From contig JAEZXX010000013.1 in the NCBI GenBank assembly GCA_023419535.1, positions 1 to 55,331 on the forward strand: DNA of 55,331 bases, written 5' to 3'. Positions 8,366-16,225 of the stretch are shown in pieces. The notes under the pieces are model-generated. The model saw nothing but the letters and a program-made list of their open reading frames with translations. It ran no database searches and was not told where the DNA came from. This DNA is from Pseudomonadota bacterium (GTDB lineage Bacteria > Pseudomonadota > Alphaproteobacteria > Rhizobiales > Rhizobiaceae). Position 1 is the stretch's first letter; each line of letters opens with the position of its first letter. The translations under genes and the position numbers were made by a program.

Positions 8366-8839
8366 ATGAGGTTGTTCCAATTGTTCGGCGGGAAGGCGCT
8401 GGCCGTGGCCCTCGGCCTGGCGATGGTTCCCGCATCGATCGCCATCCCGCAGTCGGCGCCGATCGCCGGTCCCGTCGTGGGCGTCGCCGAGGCGCAGGCG
8501 CAATACTACCACGGCCATCGCGGCTACTACCGCGGCGGTCGCCATTGGCGGGGCGACCGCGGCTACTACCGGCATCACCGCCGCTCCAACAACGGCGCGG
8601 TGATCGGCGGTGCCATCGCCGGGCTGGCGCTCGGGGCGATCATCGCCGGCGCGGCCTCGCAGCCGCGCTATGTCGAGCGCCGCTACGTGCCTGTGCAGCC
8701 GCGCGGCCACCATGTCGGCTACCGTCCGGCGCCCTGGACGAACGAGTGGTACCGTTACTGCTCGCAGCGCTACCGGTCCTTCGACCCGCGCTCGGGCACG
8801 TTCCAGCCCTATCACGGTCCTCGCCAACTCTGCCGCTGA
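8366..8839 (+). CDS. BA14K-family exported protein
   Basis: A 157-residue secreted or membrane-associated protein. It has a signal peptide (FGGKALAVALGLAMVPASIA), a His/Tyr/Arg/Gly-rich segment (YYHGHRGYYRGGRHWRGDRGYY), one hydrophobic glycine-alanine helix (GAVIGGAIAGLALGAIIAGAA) and a C-terminal BA14K motif with the Trp/Tyr/Cys pattern WYRYCSQRYRSFDPRSGTF...GPRQLC. The family is named after a 14-kDa immunoreactive lectin-like Brucella protein and is common in Rhizobiales envelopes. AGGAGG at 8350-8355 fixes the ATG at 8366. A strong terminator follows. Confidence 0.9.
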   Translation: MRLFQLFGGKALAVALGLAMVPASIAIPQSAPIAGPVVGVAEAQAQYYHGHRGYYRGGRHWRGDRGYYRHHRRSNNGAVIGGAIAGLALGAIIAGAASQPRYVERRYVPVQPRGHHVGYRPAPWTNEWYRYCSQRYRSFDPRSGTFQPYHGPRQLCR

Positions 8840-8865
8840 CGGCTCGGCCGGACGTGAAACGCGAC

Positions 8866-8898
8866 GGCCCGCGGCGAGAGCATCGCCGCGGGCCTTTT
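8866..8898 (+). terminator. Rho-independent terminator after the BA14K gene
   Basis: Perfect 12-bp stem GGCCCGCGGCGA (8866-8877) with TCGCCGCGGGCC (8883-8894), five-base loop, then TTTT. It touches the 3' end of pepP on the other strand and may also limit read-through from there. Confidence 0.88.
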
Positions 8899-8899
8899 G

Positions 8900-10726
8900 C
8901 TATCGGGGAAGAGGGGCAGTCGCCGCTCTCAGCCAGGCCCCGTCCTCGGCATCGAGGAGCGGCGTGAGCTTTTTCCGCACTTCGCCGTGGTAGTCGTCGA
9001 GCCAGTCCGCTTCCCAAGCCTCGAGGAGGGCGGGCACGACCATCAGCCGGTCGATCGGCGCGAAGGTCAGCGTCTCGAAGGCATGCATGGGAAGGTCGCC
9101 GCCCTCGATCGGTTCGGGGGCAAGGGTCAGGATCAGGTTCTCGATGCGGATGCCGAACTCGCCCTCGCGGTAGCAGCCCGGCTCGTTGGAGAGGATCATG
9201 CCCTCCTCGATCACCGTCGTTCCCCGCCGCGAGATCGACTGCGGCCCTTCGTGGACGCCGAGATAGGAGCCGACCCCGTGGCCGGTGCCGTGGGCGTAGT
9301 CGAGGCCGTGTCGCCACAGCGCGATGCGGGCCAGCGGGTCGAGCTCGGTGCCGCGCGTGCCCTTCGGGAAGCGCGCGGTCGAGATGGCGATCATGCCCTT
9401 CAGGACCAGCGTGAAGGCGCGGCGCACGTGCTCGGGCACCTCGCCGACGGCGATGGTGCGGGTGATGTCGGTCGTGCCGTCGAGATACTGGCCGCCCGAA
9501 TCGACGAGATAGACCTCGCCCGCCTGGATCGTGCGGTTCGAGGATGTCGAGACGCGGTAGTGCGGCAGCGCCGCGTTCGGCCCGGCCGCCGAGATCGTGT
9601 CGAAGGAGATGTCCTTCAGCTCCATGCCGTTCGCCCGCGCGAACTCGGTCCGCAGCGCTTCCAGCTTCTTCGCCGCGTCGATCTCGGTCAGGCTGCCGGG
9701 CGCCTGCGCGTCCATCCAGGCGAGGAAGGAGGCCATCGCCGCCCCGTCGCGCAGATGCGCCGACCGGGCGCCCTCGATCTCGACCTCGTTCTTTCGTGCG
9801 CGGGGAAGCAGCGCCGGATCGCGCGCCTCGACGACCGTGCCGCCGGCGGACTCCACGAGGTCGACGATCCGGCGCGCGGCGAGCTTCGGATCGAGCATCA
9901 CCCTCGCATCGCGCGAGATCTGGCGCAGCGTCCGCTCGAAGGCCTCGGGCTCGTGCAGTTCGCAGCGCCGCTCCAACTCGGCGCGCTCGGCCTCGCCGAT
10001 CTTGTCGGGGTCGAGGAAGACGAGCGGCAGGCTTCCGCCCCGCAGGATCGCGAAGGCGAGCGGCAGCGGCTTGTGGATCACGTCCGCGCCGCGGATGTTG
10101 AGCGCCCAGGCGAGCGACGAGGGGTCGGTGAGGATGCAGAGATCGGCGCCCGCCTTCTCCAGCGCCTTGTCCATCTGGACGCGCTTTTCGGTCGCGCTCA
10201 TGCCGGCGTACCGGTCCGGATGGATCGCGACGCGTCCCTTCGGCGGGGCCGGGCGGTCCTGCCAGACGAGGTCCACCGGGTTGCGAGACAGGGCGACGAG
10301 CTCGAAGCCGTCGGTCTCGGCGGCCTTGCGAAGGGTCGCGACCTCGTCGGCCGTGTGCATCCAGGGATCGAAGCCGATCCTCATCCCCTTGGCGTTCTCG
10401 CCGAGGAACTCGGCCAGGGTCGTCTTGGTCGAGTCGGCTGCCGAGAAGGCCTTGGGGTCGAGCTGGGCGGGAAGCTGCACGGCATAGCGGCCGTCGGAGA
10501 AGGCGACCGCCTTGTCCGGCAGGATCACCGCGAAGCCGGCCGAGCCGGTGAAGCCCGTCAGCCAGCGCAGGCGTTCGGCGCTGTCGGGAATGTATTCGTT
10601 CTGGAACTCGTCGCTGCGCGGCAGAACGAAACCGTCGACGCCGGCCTGGGAGAGGACCGCGCGCAGCTGCGACAGGCGTGCGGCGCTCTCGGCCGAGCTG
10701 CCCTTCTCTTCGAAGTCCTGGAACAT
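8900..10726 (-). CDS. pepP: Aminopeptidase P family protein (Xaa-Pro aminopeptidase, M24B)
   Basis: Cytosolic dinuclear-metal peptidase releasing N-terminal residues before proline. The 608-residue product matches the large eukaryote-like aminopeptidase P form: two creatinase-like N-terminal domains (LRAVLSQAGVDGFVLPRSDEFQNEYIP and the following ~300 residues) and a C-terminal pita-bread domain with metal ligands in LVDSGGQYLDGTTDITRT, GTGHGVGSYLGVHEGP and a Glu in MILSNEPGCYREGEFGIRIEN. ATG 10726 has AGGAG nine bases upstream; longer frames into the repeats upstream are not credible. prmA lies downstream on the same strand's other side. Confidence 0.93.
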   Translation of the reverse strand: MFQDFEEKGSSAESAARLSQLRAVLSQAGVDGFVLPRSDEFQNEYIPDSAERLRWLTGFTGSAGFAVILPDKAVAFSDGRYAVQLPAQLDPKAFSAADSTKTTLAEFLGENAKGMRIGFDPWMHTADEVATLRKAAETDGFELVALSRNPVDLVWQDRPAPPKGRVAIHPDRYAGMSATEKRVQMDKALEKAGADLCILTDPSSLAWALNIRGADVIHKPLPLAFAILRGGSLPLVFLDPDKIGEAERAELERRCELHEPEAFERTLRQISRDARVMLDPKLAARRIVDLVESAGGTVVEARDPALLPRARKNEVEIEGARSAHLRDGAAMASFLAWMDAQAPGSLTEIDAAKKLEALRTEFARANGMELKDISFDTISAAGPNAALPHYRVSTSSNRTIQAGEVYLVDSGGQYLDGTTDITRTIAVGEVPEHVRRAFTLVLKGMIAISTARFPKGTRGTELDPLARIALWRHGLDYAHGTGHGVGSYLGVHEGPQSISRRGTTVIEEGMILSNEPGCYREGEFGIRIENLILTLAPEPIEGGDLPMHAFETLTFAPIDRLMVVPALLEAWEADWLDDYHGEVRKKLTPLLDAEDGAWLRAATAPLPR

Positions 10727-10739
10727 GCGCGATCTCCTC

Positions 10740-10787
10740 GTGGCGGCGGATGGGCCTGTCGGCGTGGCGGCGGATGGGCCTTTCGGC
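10740..10787. repeat. Two tandem 24-bp copies in the pepP leader, ending in a GAAA-loop hairpin
   Basis: GTGGCGGCGGATGGGCCTGT at 10740 is repeated head-to-tail at 10764 with one change (TGTCGGC to TTTCGGC). In the pepP transcript the second copy forms ATGGGCC-GAAA-GGCCCAT, a seven-pair stem with a GNRA tetraloop, 45-60 bases before the start codon. It may be a small mobile palindromic unit or a 5' stabilising structure. Confidence 0.7.
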
Positions 10788-10921
10788 CCATCGACCGGCC
10801 ATCGTAAAGAAAGGATGAAGGCGGCGTGAATTTGCCGCCCGCCTTGCGCAGGCGAGCTATGCGCAGGACCCCCTGCCTCGTCGTGCTGCAGTGCGGCATA
10901 TACGGACTGGGGGAAATGCCC

Positions 10922-10936
10922 ACACCTCGAAGGTGT
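10922..10936. promoter_or_regulatory. Inverted repeat ACACCT-CGA-AGGTGT, possible operator
   Basis: Perfect 6-bp arms around three bases, three bases before the ATG of the small frame at 10940. Its position would let a bound protein, or an RNA hairpin, block transcription or initiation. No regulator gene is adjacent, so the partner is unknown. Confidence 0.4.
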
Positions 10937-10939
10937 CAC

Positions 10940-11140
10940 ATGACAATTGCCTCTCTCGACCGGAACATGCCGTCCTCTCCTCGTCTCGGTTTCCCGCATC
11001 GCCGCGCCACGGGCGCCGGCGGCTACCGCCTTCCGCAACGCCTGACGGACGGCTCGCGCCTCTTCGACTTCGACCTGAAGGGCGACCTCGCGGTGCTCCG
11101 CGGCTCGCGCATCGAGGCCGGAGCGCCCGAGCGTCTCTGA
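10940..11140 (+). CDS. Small hypothetical protein (66 aa)
   Basis: A 66-residue frame between pepP and prmA, on the opposite strand to both. It begins MTIASLDRNMPSS and ends FDFDLKGDLAVLRGSRIEAG, a soluble-looking composition with no membrane segment or signal. I do not recognise the family. For it: GC-rich third positions like its neighbours and the inverted repeat at its start. Against it: no clear Shine-Dalgarno sequence and the short length. The stop is nine bases from the prmA stop on the other strand. Confidence 0.4.
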   Translation: MTIASLDRNMPSSPRLGFPHRRATGAGGYRLPQRLTDGSRLFDFDLKGDLAVLRGSRIEAGAPERL

Positions 11141-11149
11141 CGCTCGTCC

Positions 11150-12013
11150 CTACCGGGTCAGGTGCAGCGTGACCCATTCGCCGCGCGTCAGCGTCTTGCG
11201 GTGATAGAGGCCCTGCGCCCGATAGGCCGCGAGAACGCCCCGGCGCTGGCGGGCGAGGATGCCCGACAGGACGAGATCGCCCTTCGGTGCCAGATGGCGA
11301 GCCATCTGCGGCGCGAGCGCCATCAGCGGCCCCGCCAGGATGTTCGCGACGATCAGCTCGAAGGGCGTGTAGGGGCGGAACGCCGGGGCCGCGAAGCCCT
11401 TGGCCACCGCCGTCTCCACCAGCGACGCCACGCCGTTGGCGCGTACGTTCTCCCGGGCCACGCGCACCGCGACGGGGTCGATGTCGGTCGCCAGAACCGG
11501 CACGCGCGCGAGCTTGGCGACGCCGATCGCGAGCACCGCGCTTCCCGTGCCGAGATCCAGCGCGTTGCCGGGTCGCCGGCGCCGCACGATCTCTCCGATC
11601 ATGGTCAGGCAGCCGGACGTCGTTCCGTGATGGCCCGTGCCGAACGCCTGGCCCGCTTCGATCTCGATCGACAGATCGTTGGCGCGCACCTTCCGACGGT
11701 CGTGCGACCCGTGGACGATGAAGCGTCCCGCACGGACCGGCTTCAGCTCGGCCAGCACGTTCTGCATCCAGTCGATGTCCGGCAGCGCCTCGCGCTGGAA
11801 CGGCATGCCCTCGAAGGCACGGCCGATCGCGTCCTCGTCGATCTGCGCGATATCCTCGAAATAGGCCGAGACCTCCTGGATGCCGGCCTCCTCGTCGTAT
11901 TCGACGATGGAGAGCGCGACGGCCTCGTCCTCGCCGAAGACGGCATCGAGGCGCTCGTAGAGCGCGAAGGCCGGCCCCTTATCGGCGCGCGCGAACAACC
12001 GTGTCTGGGGCAT
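11150..12013 (-). CDS. prmA: Ribosomal protein L11 methyltransferase
   Basis: S-adenosylmethionine-dependent enzyme that trimethylates lysines and the N-terminus of L11. The 287-residue protein has an N-terminal L11-recognition domain (residues ~1-110) and a class I methyltransferase domain with GQAFGTGHHGTTSGCL, the SAM-binding NALDLGTGSAVLAIGVAKL, an acidic ATDIDP at strand 2 and the NPPY-like IVANILAGPL. The ATG overlaps the stop of the SCO1-type gene (TGATG at 12011-12015), so it is probably the second gene of that operon. Confidence 0.93.
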   Translation of the reverse strand: MPQTRLFARADKGPAFALYERLDAVFGEDEAVALSIVEYDEEAGIQEVSAYFEDIAQIDEDAIGRAFEGMPFQREALPDIDWMQNVLAELKPVRAGRFIVHGSHDRRKVRANDLSIEIEAGQAFGTGHHGTTSGCLTMIGEIVRRRRPGNALDLGTGSAVLAIGVAKLARVPVLATDIDPVAVRVARENVRANGVASLVETAVAKGFAAPAFRPYTPFELIVANILAGPLMALAPQMARHLAPKGDLVLSGILARQRRGVLAAYRAQGLYHRKTLTRGEWVTLHLTR

Positions 12014-12636
12014 CAGAGCGTCGCCAGCCGAAGAAGCTTCTCGCGCGCCGTCTCCGGGTTCTCGCCGTAGGAGATGGTGCCGACGAACTGGCCGGCCGAG
12101 CCCAGGAGCACCACCGAGGCGGTGTGGTCCATCGTGTAGTTCTCGCCCTCGCCGACCTTGGAGGCGTGGATGCCCCAGCCCTCGAGCATGGCGCGCACCG
12201 CCTCCGGCTCGCCCGACAGCGCCGTGACGTCGGTTCCCACGTTCGCCACGTACTGCCCCAGGATTTCCGGCGTGTCGCGCTCGGGATCGACGGTGACGAG
12301 CACGATCTCGATGTCCTCGCCTTCCGCCTGCAGCGCCTGCTTGTGGCCGGCAAGCTCGTAGAGCGTCGTCGGGCAGATGTCCGGGCAGTGGGTGAAGCCG
12401 AAGAAGAGCGCGGTCGGCGAACCGCGCAAATCCTCCTGCGTGAAGGTCGCGCCGGTCTGGTCGACCAGCGCGAAGTCCGTGCCGTACGGCTGCGTCGCCG
12501 CGTTCAGTCGCCCGTCCGTGCTCTGGACGCCGAAGGTCCAGAGATAGAGGAGCACGCCCGCCATCACCGCCACCATCGCCCAGAGCGCGGTGCGCACGAT
12601 CGGCAGCTTGCGGCGGGGCGGGGGCGTTGACGACAT
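12013..12636 (-). CDS. SCO1/SenC-type copper chaperone, membrane-anchored
   Basis: Thioredoxin-fold protein facing the periplasm that helps load copper into the CuA site of cytochrome oxidase. The 207 residues comprise a single N-terminal membrane anchor (~15-34, TALWAMVAVMAGVLLYLWTF), then the SCO fold with the copper ligands Cys84 and Cys88 in THCPDICPTTL and His171 in YTMDHTA. DPERDTPEILGQYV is a further family landmark. AGGAG ten bases upstream supports the ATG at 12636; an upstream in-frame Met would add a charged tail. Translationally coupled to prmA. Confidence 0.93.
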   Translation of the reverse strand: MSSTPPPRRKLPIVRTALWAMVAVMAGVLLYLWTFGVQSTDGRLNAATQPYGTDFALVDQTGATFTQEDLRGSPTALFFGFTHCPDICPTTLYELAGHKQALQAEGEDIEIVLVTVDPERDTPEILGQYVANVGTDVTALSGEPEAVRAMLEGWGIHASKVGEGENYTMDHTASVVLLGSAGQFVGTISYGENPETAREKLLRLATL

Positions 12637-12727
12637 CGAATTTGGTCTCCTGATCGCTCGTGCGATACAGGATCGCGAATGCGGTGGCAAAGCGGCCGGC
12701 GGAGTCGGGAAGGGGAGACGACAGGCG

Positions 12728-13408
12728 ATGGCGCGGCGCGACTTCCGCTCGAAGGACGGCGACGATCTGCGCTTCCGGCAGGGCGAGCCGCGCGTCCATC
12801 CGAGCGCCGAGCTGAAGGACTGCCGGCTCGGCCGCTTCGCCGAGATCGGAGCGCGCGTCGCGCTGCGCGAGACGGTGATCGGCGACTACTCCTACATGGA
12901 GCGCGGCGGGGAGGCCGCCTACGCGACCATCGGCAAGTTCTGCTCGATCGCCGCGAACGTGCGCCTGAACGCGCTCGCCCATCCGATGGAGCGGGTGACG
13001 ACGCACAAGATCAGCTATCGCCCGAACGAGTATTTCCGCTTCCTCGGGGTGGACGCCGCGCAGCGCGAGGAGCGTCGGGTGGCCCGCGTAACCATCGGCC
13101 ACGACGTCTGGATCGGGCACGGGGCGATCGTGATGCCCGGCACCACCGTCGGCGACGGGGCGGTGATCGGCGCGGGCGCGGTGGTGACGAGGGCGGTCGC
13201 CCCCTACGCGATCGTCGCCGGAACGCCGGCGCGAAAGCTGCGCGACCGGTTCCCGCCCGCGGTCGCTGAGCGTCTGCGGGCGCTCGCCTGGTGGGACTGG
13301 CCCGGGGAGCGGCTCTTCGAGGCGATCCCGGACATGCAGGCCCTCAGCGTCGAGGCGTTCCTCGACAAATGGGAAAGCGCGCCGTTCAAGGAGATGGACG
13401 CCACATGA
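12728..13408 (+). CDS. Hexapeptide-repeat acyltransferase (phosphonate-associated subfamily-like)
   Basis: Left-handed beta-helix transferase of 226 residues. The repeats run from HPSAELKDCRLGRFAEIG through VTIGHDVWIGHGAIVMPGTTVGDGAVIGAGAVVTRAVAPYAIVAGTPARKL, with a long loop carrying the acetyl-transfer histidine region LNALAHPMERVTTHKISYRP. This loop, and the start IGDYSYMERGGEAAYATIGKFCSIA, resemble the xenobiotic-acyltransferase-like proteins found in phosphonate clusters, but no phosphonate genes are in the window, so the substrate is unknown. GGGGAGA upstream supports ATG 12728. Its stop overlaps the next start (ATGA, 13405-13408). Confidence 0.85.
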   Translation: MARRDFRSKDGDDLRFRQGEPRVHPSAELKDCRLGRFAEIGARVALRETVIGDYSYMERGGEAAYATIGKFCSIAANVRLNALAHPMERVTTHKISYRPNEYFRFLGVDAAQREERRVARVTIGHDVWIGHGAIVMPGTTVGDGAVIGAGAVVTRAVAPYAIVAGTPARKLRDRFPPAVAERLRALAWWDWPGERLFEAIPDMQALSVEAFLDKWESAPFKEMDAT

Positions 13409-14211
13409 CGAGCCTTGCGATCTACCAGGTGGATGCCTTTGCCGACCGCCTCTTCTCGGGAAATCCGGCCGCCGTCGTGCCGTTGGAGAGCTGGCTTCCA
13501 GACGACACGCTGCTTGCAATCGCGGCGGAGAACAATCTGTCGGAGACGGCCTTCTTCGTCCCGGCCGGCGAGGGCGCCTTCGAACTCCGCTGGTTCACCC
13601 CGACGAGCGAGGTGCCGCTTTGCGGCCATGCCACCCTGGCCACGAGCCTCGTCCTCTGCGAACGGCTCGGCGCGACGGCGCAGACCCTGCGCTTCCTGAC
13701 GCGCTTCTCGGGCGACCTCCTCGTCACCCGCCGGGATGGGCTATACGAGATGGCTCTGCCGCGCCGAAGCTTCTCGCCGGTCGCCGGCGACCCGGCCGTC
13801 TCGCAGGCGCTCGGCGCGGAACCGGTCGAAAGCTTCCTCGTGCCGGTGCCGGGCGACGACATCCTGATGGTCGTGCTCGACGGCTGGCAGCGCGTGCGCG
13901 ATCTGGCGCCGGATTTGTCCGCCATCGCCCGCCTGTCCTGGCGCAGCGTGCTCGTGACGGCCGAGGGCGGCGAGGGGTGCGACTTCGTCTCGCGCTACTT
14001 CGCGCCGAAATTCGGCATCCCGGAGGATCCCGTTACCGGCTCGGCCCATTGCTCGCTGGCGCCTCTCTGGATGGAGAAGCTCGGCCGGGTAGAACTCACC
14101 GCGCGCCAGCTGTCGAAGCGCGGCGGCACGGTCCTCTGCCGCGTCGAGAGCGAGGTTGTCCACGTCGCCGGGCGCGGCGTCCTCTTCCTGGAGGGCACGA
14201 TCCGCGTCTGA
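13405..14211 (+). CDS. PhzF-family isomerase/epimerase-like protein
   Basis: A 268-residue member of the PhzF/diaminopimelate-epimerase fold. The catalytic glutamate of the family is Glu47 in NLSETAFF; other landmarks are YQVDAFADRLFSGNPAAVV at the start, the substrate-loop sequence WFTPTSEVPLCGHATLA and the C-terminal FGIPEDPVTGSAHCSLAPLW. True PhzF acts in phenazine synthesis, but most homologues sit outside such clusters and their substrates are unknown, as here. It is translationally coupled to the hexapeptide transferase, implying a shared small-molecule pathway. Confidence 0.92.
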   Translation: MTSLAIYQVDAFADRLFSGNPAAVVPLESWLPDDTLLAIAAENNLSETAFFVPAGEGAFELRWFTPTSEVPLCGHATLATSLVLCERLGATAQTLRFLTRFSGDLLVTRRDGLYEMALPRRSFSPVAGDPAVSQALGAEPVESFLVPVPGDDILMVVLDGWQRVRDLAPDLSAIARLSWRSVLVTAEGGEGCDFVSRYFAPKFGIPEDPVTGSAHCSLAPLWMEKLGRVELTARQLSKRGGTVLCRVESEVVHVAGRGVLFLEGTIRV

Positions 14212-14366
14212 CCTGCTTGCCGCTGCGTCAACTTCTTCTTCACGCTGAAGTCGATCGGCCGTCGGCGTTCACCCGAATTTAGTCCCGCCCGCCGGATGAG
14301 TGAGGACCGCCCGCATGGAAGGGCGGAGCATCACGAGGTTCGAACGGAATCGGGGAAGGGGGAGCG

Positions 14367-15758
14367 ATGGGACAGAGACCGGTGGCGATTCTCGGCGCGG
14401 GGCTTGCCGGCCTGACGGCGGCGGTGGAGCTGAAGCGGCTCGGCTTTCCCGTGGTCGTCTTCGAAGCCGGCGGCGCGGCCGGCGGCATGGCGGCGTCCTA
14501 CAAGGACGCCGCGGGCTTCTCCTATGATTACGGCGCCCACTTCATCTCCAACCGGCTGGCGGAGGCTCTCGGCGGCCTGGACCGATGCACGACGGTGCGC
14601 CGCTATGGCGAGAGCGTCTCCGTGGCGGGCCAGACCTACGCCCATCCTTTCGGCCTTCTGCGCAACCCGCGCTATGTCGCGAGCGCGATGCGCCAGCGCA
14701 TGCGGCGCGACCCCATCCGCTCGGCCGCCGACCATTTCACCGCCGCCTACGGCCCGGCGCTGGCCTCCGAGGTCGCGATCCCCATCGCCGAGGCGTGGTC
14801 GGGCGCGGCGGCCGGGGAGCTCGCCCCGGCGGTGGGCGAGAAGTTCGGTGCCGGCATCCTGAAGTCGCTGTACCTCTCCGCCGCCTCCCGCGTCACGCGC
14901 CGCGCCGTTTGCAACGGCTACACGCGCGAGATGCCGGAGAGCGCCAAGGTCTGGCACGTCTACCCGAAGGGCGGCCTGTCGACGCTGCTCGACCCGATGG
15001 TGCGCGAACTCGGCGATGCGGTGCGCCTTCGCTCGCCGGTGGAGACGATCGTCGTCGAGGGCCCGCGCGTCGTCGCCGTGCGGGCGAAGGGCGAGACGAT
15101 TCCCGTCTCCGCCGCCATCTCCACCGCGCCGGTGAACGTCCTGCCGAAGATCGTCGAGGGCACGGACGCGCTCGATCACCTCGCCGCCTTCCGCTACCGG
15201 CCGATGGTCTTCGTCAACCTTCGCTTCGAGGGCCGCGGCCTTCTGCCGAACACGATGCTCTGGGTGCCGGACCGCGCGCAGCCCTTCTTCCGTCTCACCG
15301 AAGCGCCCCTTTCGATGCCGTGGCTGGCGCCCGAGGGCAGGACGCTGATCACCTTCGACCTCGGCTGCGAGGTCGGCGACGAGATCTGGACGATGGACGA
15401 GGCGCGCCTCGAGACCCTGTGCCTCGACGGCCTGCGTAAACTCCTGCCGGAGGCGGCCGACAGATGCCTCGGCCTCGCCGGCATCGTGCGCACGGCCGTT
15501 TCCTATCCCGTGTTCCTGAAGTCCTACGAAGAGGATCGCCTGCGCTGGGCGCAGGGGACGGGCGTCGAAGGGCTGTGGAGCGTCGGCCGCAACGGCGAGT
15601 TCGCGCATATCCTGATGGAGGACGTGTACTGGCGCACGAAGCGCCGCATGGCGGAGGTGGCGACCTATGTCGAAGGCGCCTTCGCGCTGCACACGCTTGC
15701 CCGCGAACGAGCCGCGGCACGGCAGGCGGCCGCGAGGGGGGCGCGCTCGGCCGCCTGA
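14367..15758 (+). CDS. FAD-dependent oxidoreductase (protoporphyrinogen oxidase/amine oxidase-like)
   Basis: A 463-residue flavoprotein. The N-terminus has the dinucleotide-binding motif VAILGAGLAGLTAAVELKRLGFPVVVFEAGGAAGGMAAS, followed by a flavin-contacting YDYGAHFIS. The middle holds a substrate domain with many Arg residues, and the C-terminal WSVGRNGEFAHILMEDVYW resembles the second flavin-binding segment. The family includes HemY-type oxidases, phytoene desaturases and UDP-galactopyranose mutase-like proteins; the specific substrate cannot be read from sequence. GGGAAGGGGGAG at ~14352 is a strong ribosome site for ATG 14367. A GGGCGG/CCGCCC hairpin lies at 14309-14332 in the leader. Confidence 0.85.
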   Translation: MGQRPVAILGAGLAGLTAAVELKRLGFPVVVFEAGGAAGGMAASYKDAAGFSYDYGAHFISNRLAEALGGLDRCTTVRRYGESVSVAGQTYAHPFGLLRNPRYVASAMRQRMRRDPIRSAADHFTAAYGPALASEVAIPIAEAWSGAAAGELAPAVGEKFGAGILKSLYLSAASRVTRRAVCNGYTREMPESAKVWHVYPKGGLSTLLDPMVRELGDAVRLRSPVETIVVEGPRVVAVRAKGETIPVSAAISTAPVNVLPKIVEGTDALDHLAAFRYRPMVFVNLRFEGRGLLPNTMLWVPDRAQPFFRLTEAPLSMPWLAPEGRTLITFDLGCEVGDEIWTMDEARLETLCLDGLRKLLPEAADRCLGLAGIVRTAVSYPVFLKSYEEDRLRWAQGTGVEGLWSVGRNGEFAHILMEDVYWRTKRRMAEVATYVEGAFALHTLARERAAARQAAARGARSAA

Positions 15759-15835
15759 GGGATTGCGCGCGGCGCCTTCGAACCGCCACGGGCGCCGCGC
15801 ATCAGCGGCGATCCCAAGATGGAGCCGATCTCGCC

Positions 15836-15967
15836 ATGAAGCCGACCCTCGCCCTCCTTCTCGCGACCTTCGTTCTTGTCGGCTGCGCGGAGATCAACAA
15901 GCCGATCACGCCGGACGACGACTGGCGCGAGCGCGGCACCCGCGACTATTCGTTGCCCCGGTTCTAG
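15836..15967 (+). CDS. Very small lipoprotein (43 aa)
   Basis: Begins MKPTLALLLATFVLVGC: a charged start, a hydrophobic core and a lipobox (LVGC) with the lipidated cysteine at residue 17. The remaining 26 residues (AEINKPITPDDDWRERGTRDYSLPRF) are hydrophilic. The Asp after the +1 Ala is absent, so outer-membrane sorting is possible. Family unknown. It sits 77 bases after the FAD oxidoreductase on the same strand and its stop codon nearly touches the remnant on the other strand. Confidence 0.65.
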   Translation: MKPTLALLLATFVLVGCAEINKPITPDDDWRERGTRDYSLPRF

Positions 15968-15968
15968 C

Positions 15969-16113
15969 CTAGGGGCGCAAGCTCTGCTCGATCCGGTCCA
16001 GATGGGCGGCGGCTGCGACCAGGAACTCGCCCGGTCGCTCCACTGAGCCCAGTGGCCGCAGTCGGAGACGAGGACGAGGGTCGCGTCCGGCATGCGCTCC
16101 GCCGCCGCGATCG
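15969..16113 (-). pseudogene. C-terminal remnant of an alpha/beta hydrolase
   Basis: On the minus strand one frame encodes SIAAAERMPDATLVLVSDCGHWAQW, the typical end of an alpha/beta hydrolase with the catalytic-histidine motif GHW. The continuation ERPGEFLVAAAAHLDRIEQSLRP and a TAG stop lie in a different frame, reached by a one-base shift near 16045. Upstream of about 16113 no hydrolase-like sequence remains before uvrD. Only some 48 codons of a normally ~270-residue enzyme survive. The frame switch and missing N-terminus mark it as decayed. Confidence 0.65.
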
Positions 16114-16225
16114 ATCTCGTCTCTCGCCGAAGGGGCCGGTGCCGGTCACCTGCAGCCGCCCGGCCGAAGTCTCCGAGAGAGCGGTCGACAGGGGACGGGC
16201 AGGACCCTTCGGCATGACGGCCTCC

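Noticed and set aside
10740..10787. CRISPR-like repeats
   Set aside because: Only two directly abutting copies without spacers and no cas genes in the window.
8900..11038. Longer form of pepP with ~104 extra N-terminal residues
   Set aside because: The extension crosses the tandem repeats (GPKGPSAATPTGPSAAT) and lacks a ribosome site; ATG 10726 has AGGAG.
12728..14211. Phenazine or phosphonate biosynthesis cluster
   Set aside because: Only one homologue of each type is present; none of the other pathway genes are in the window.
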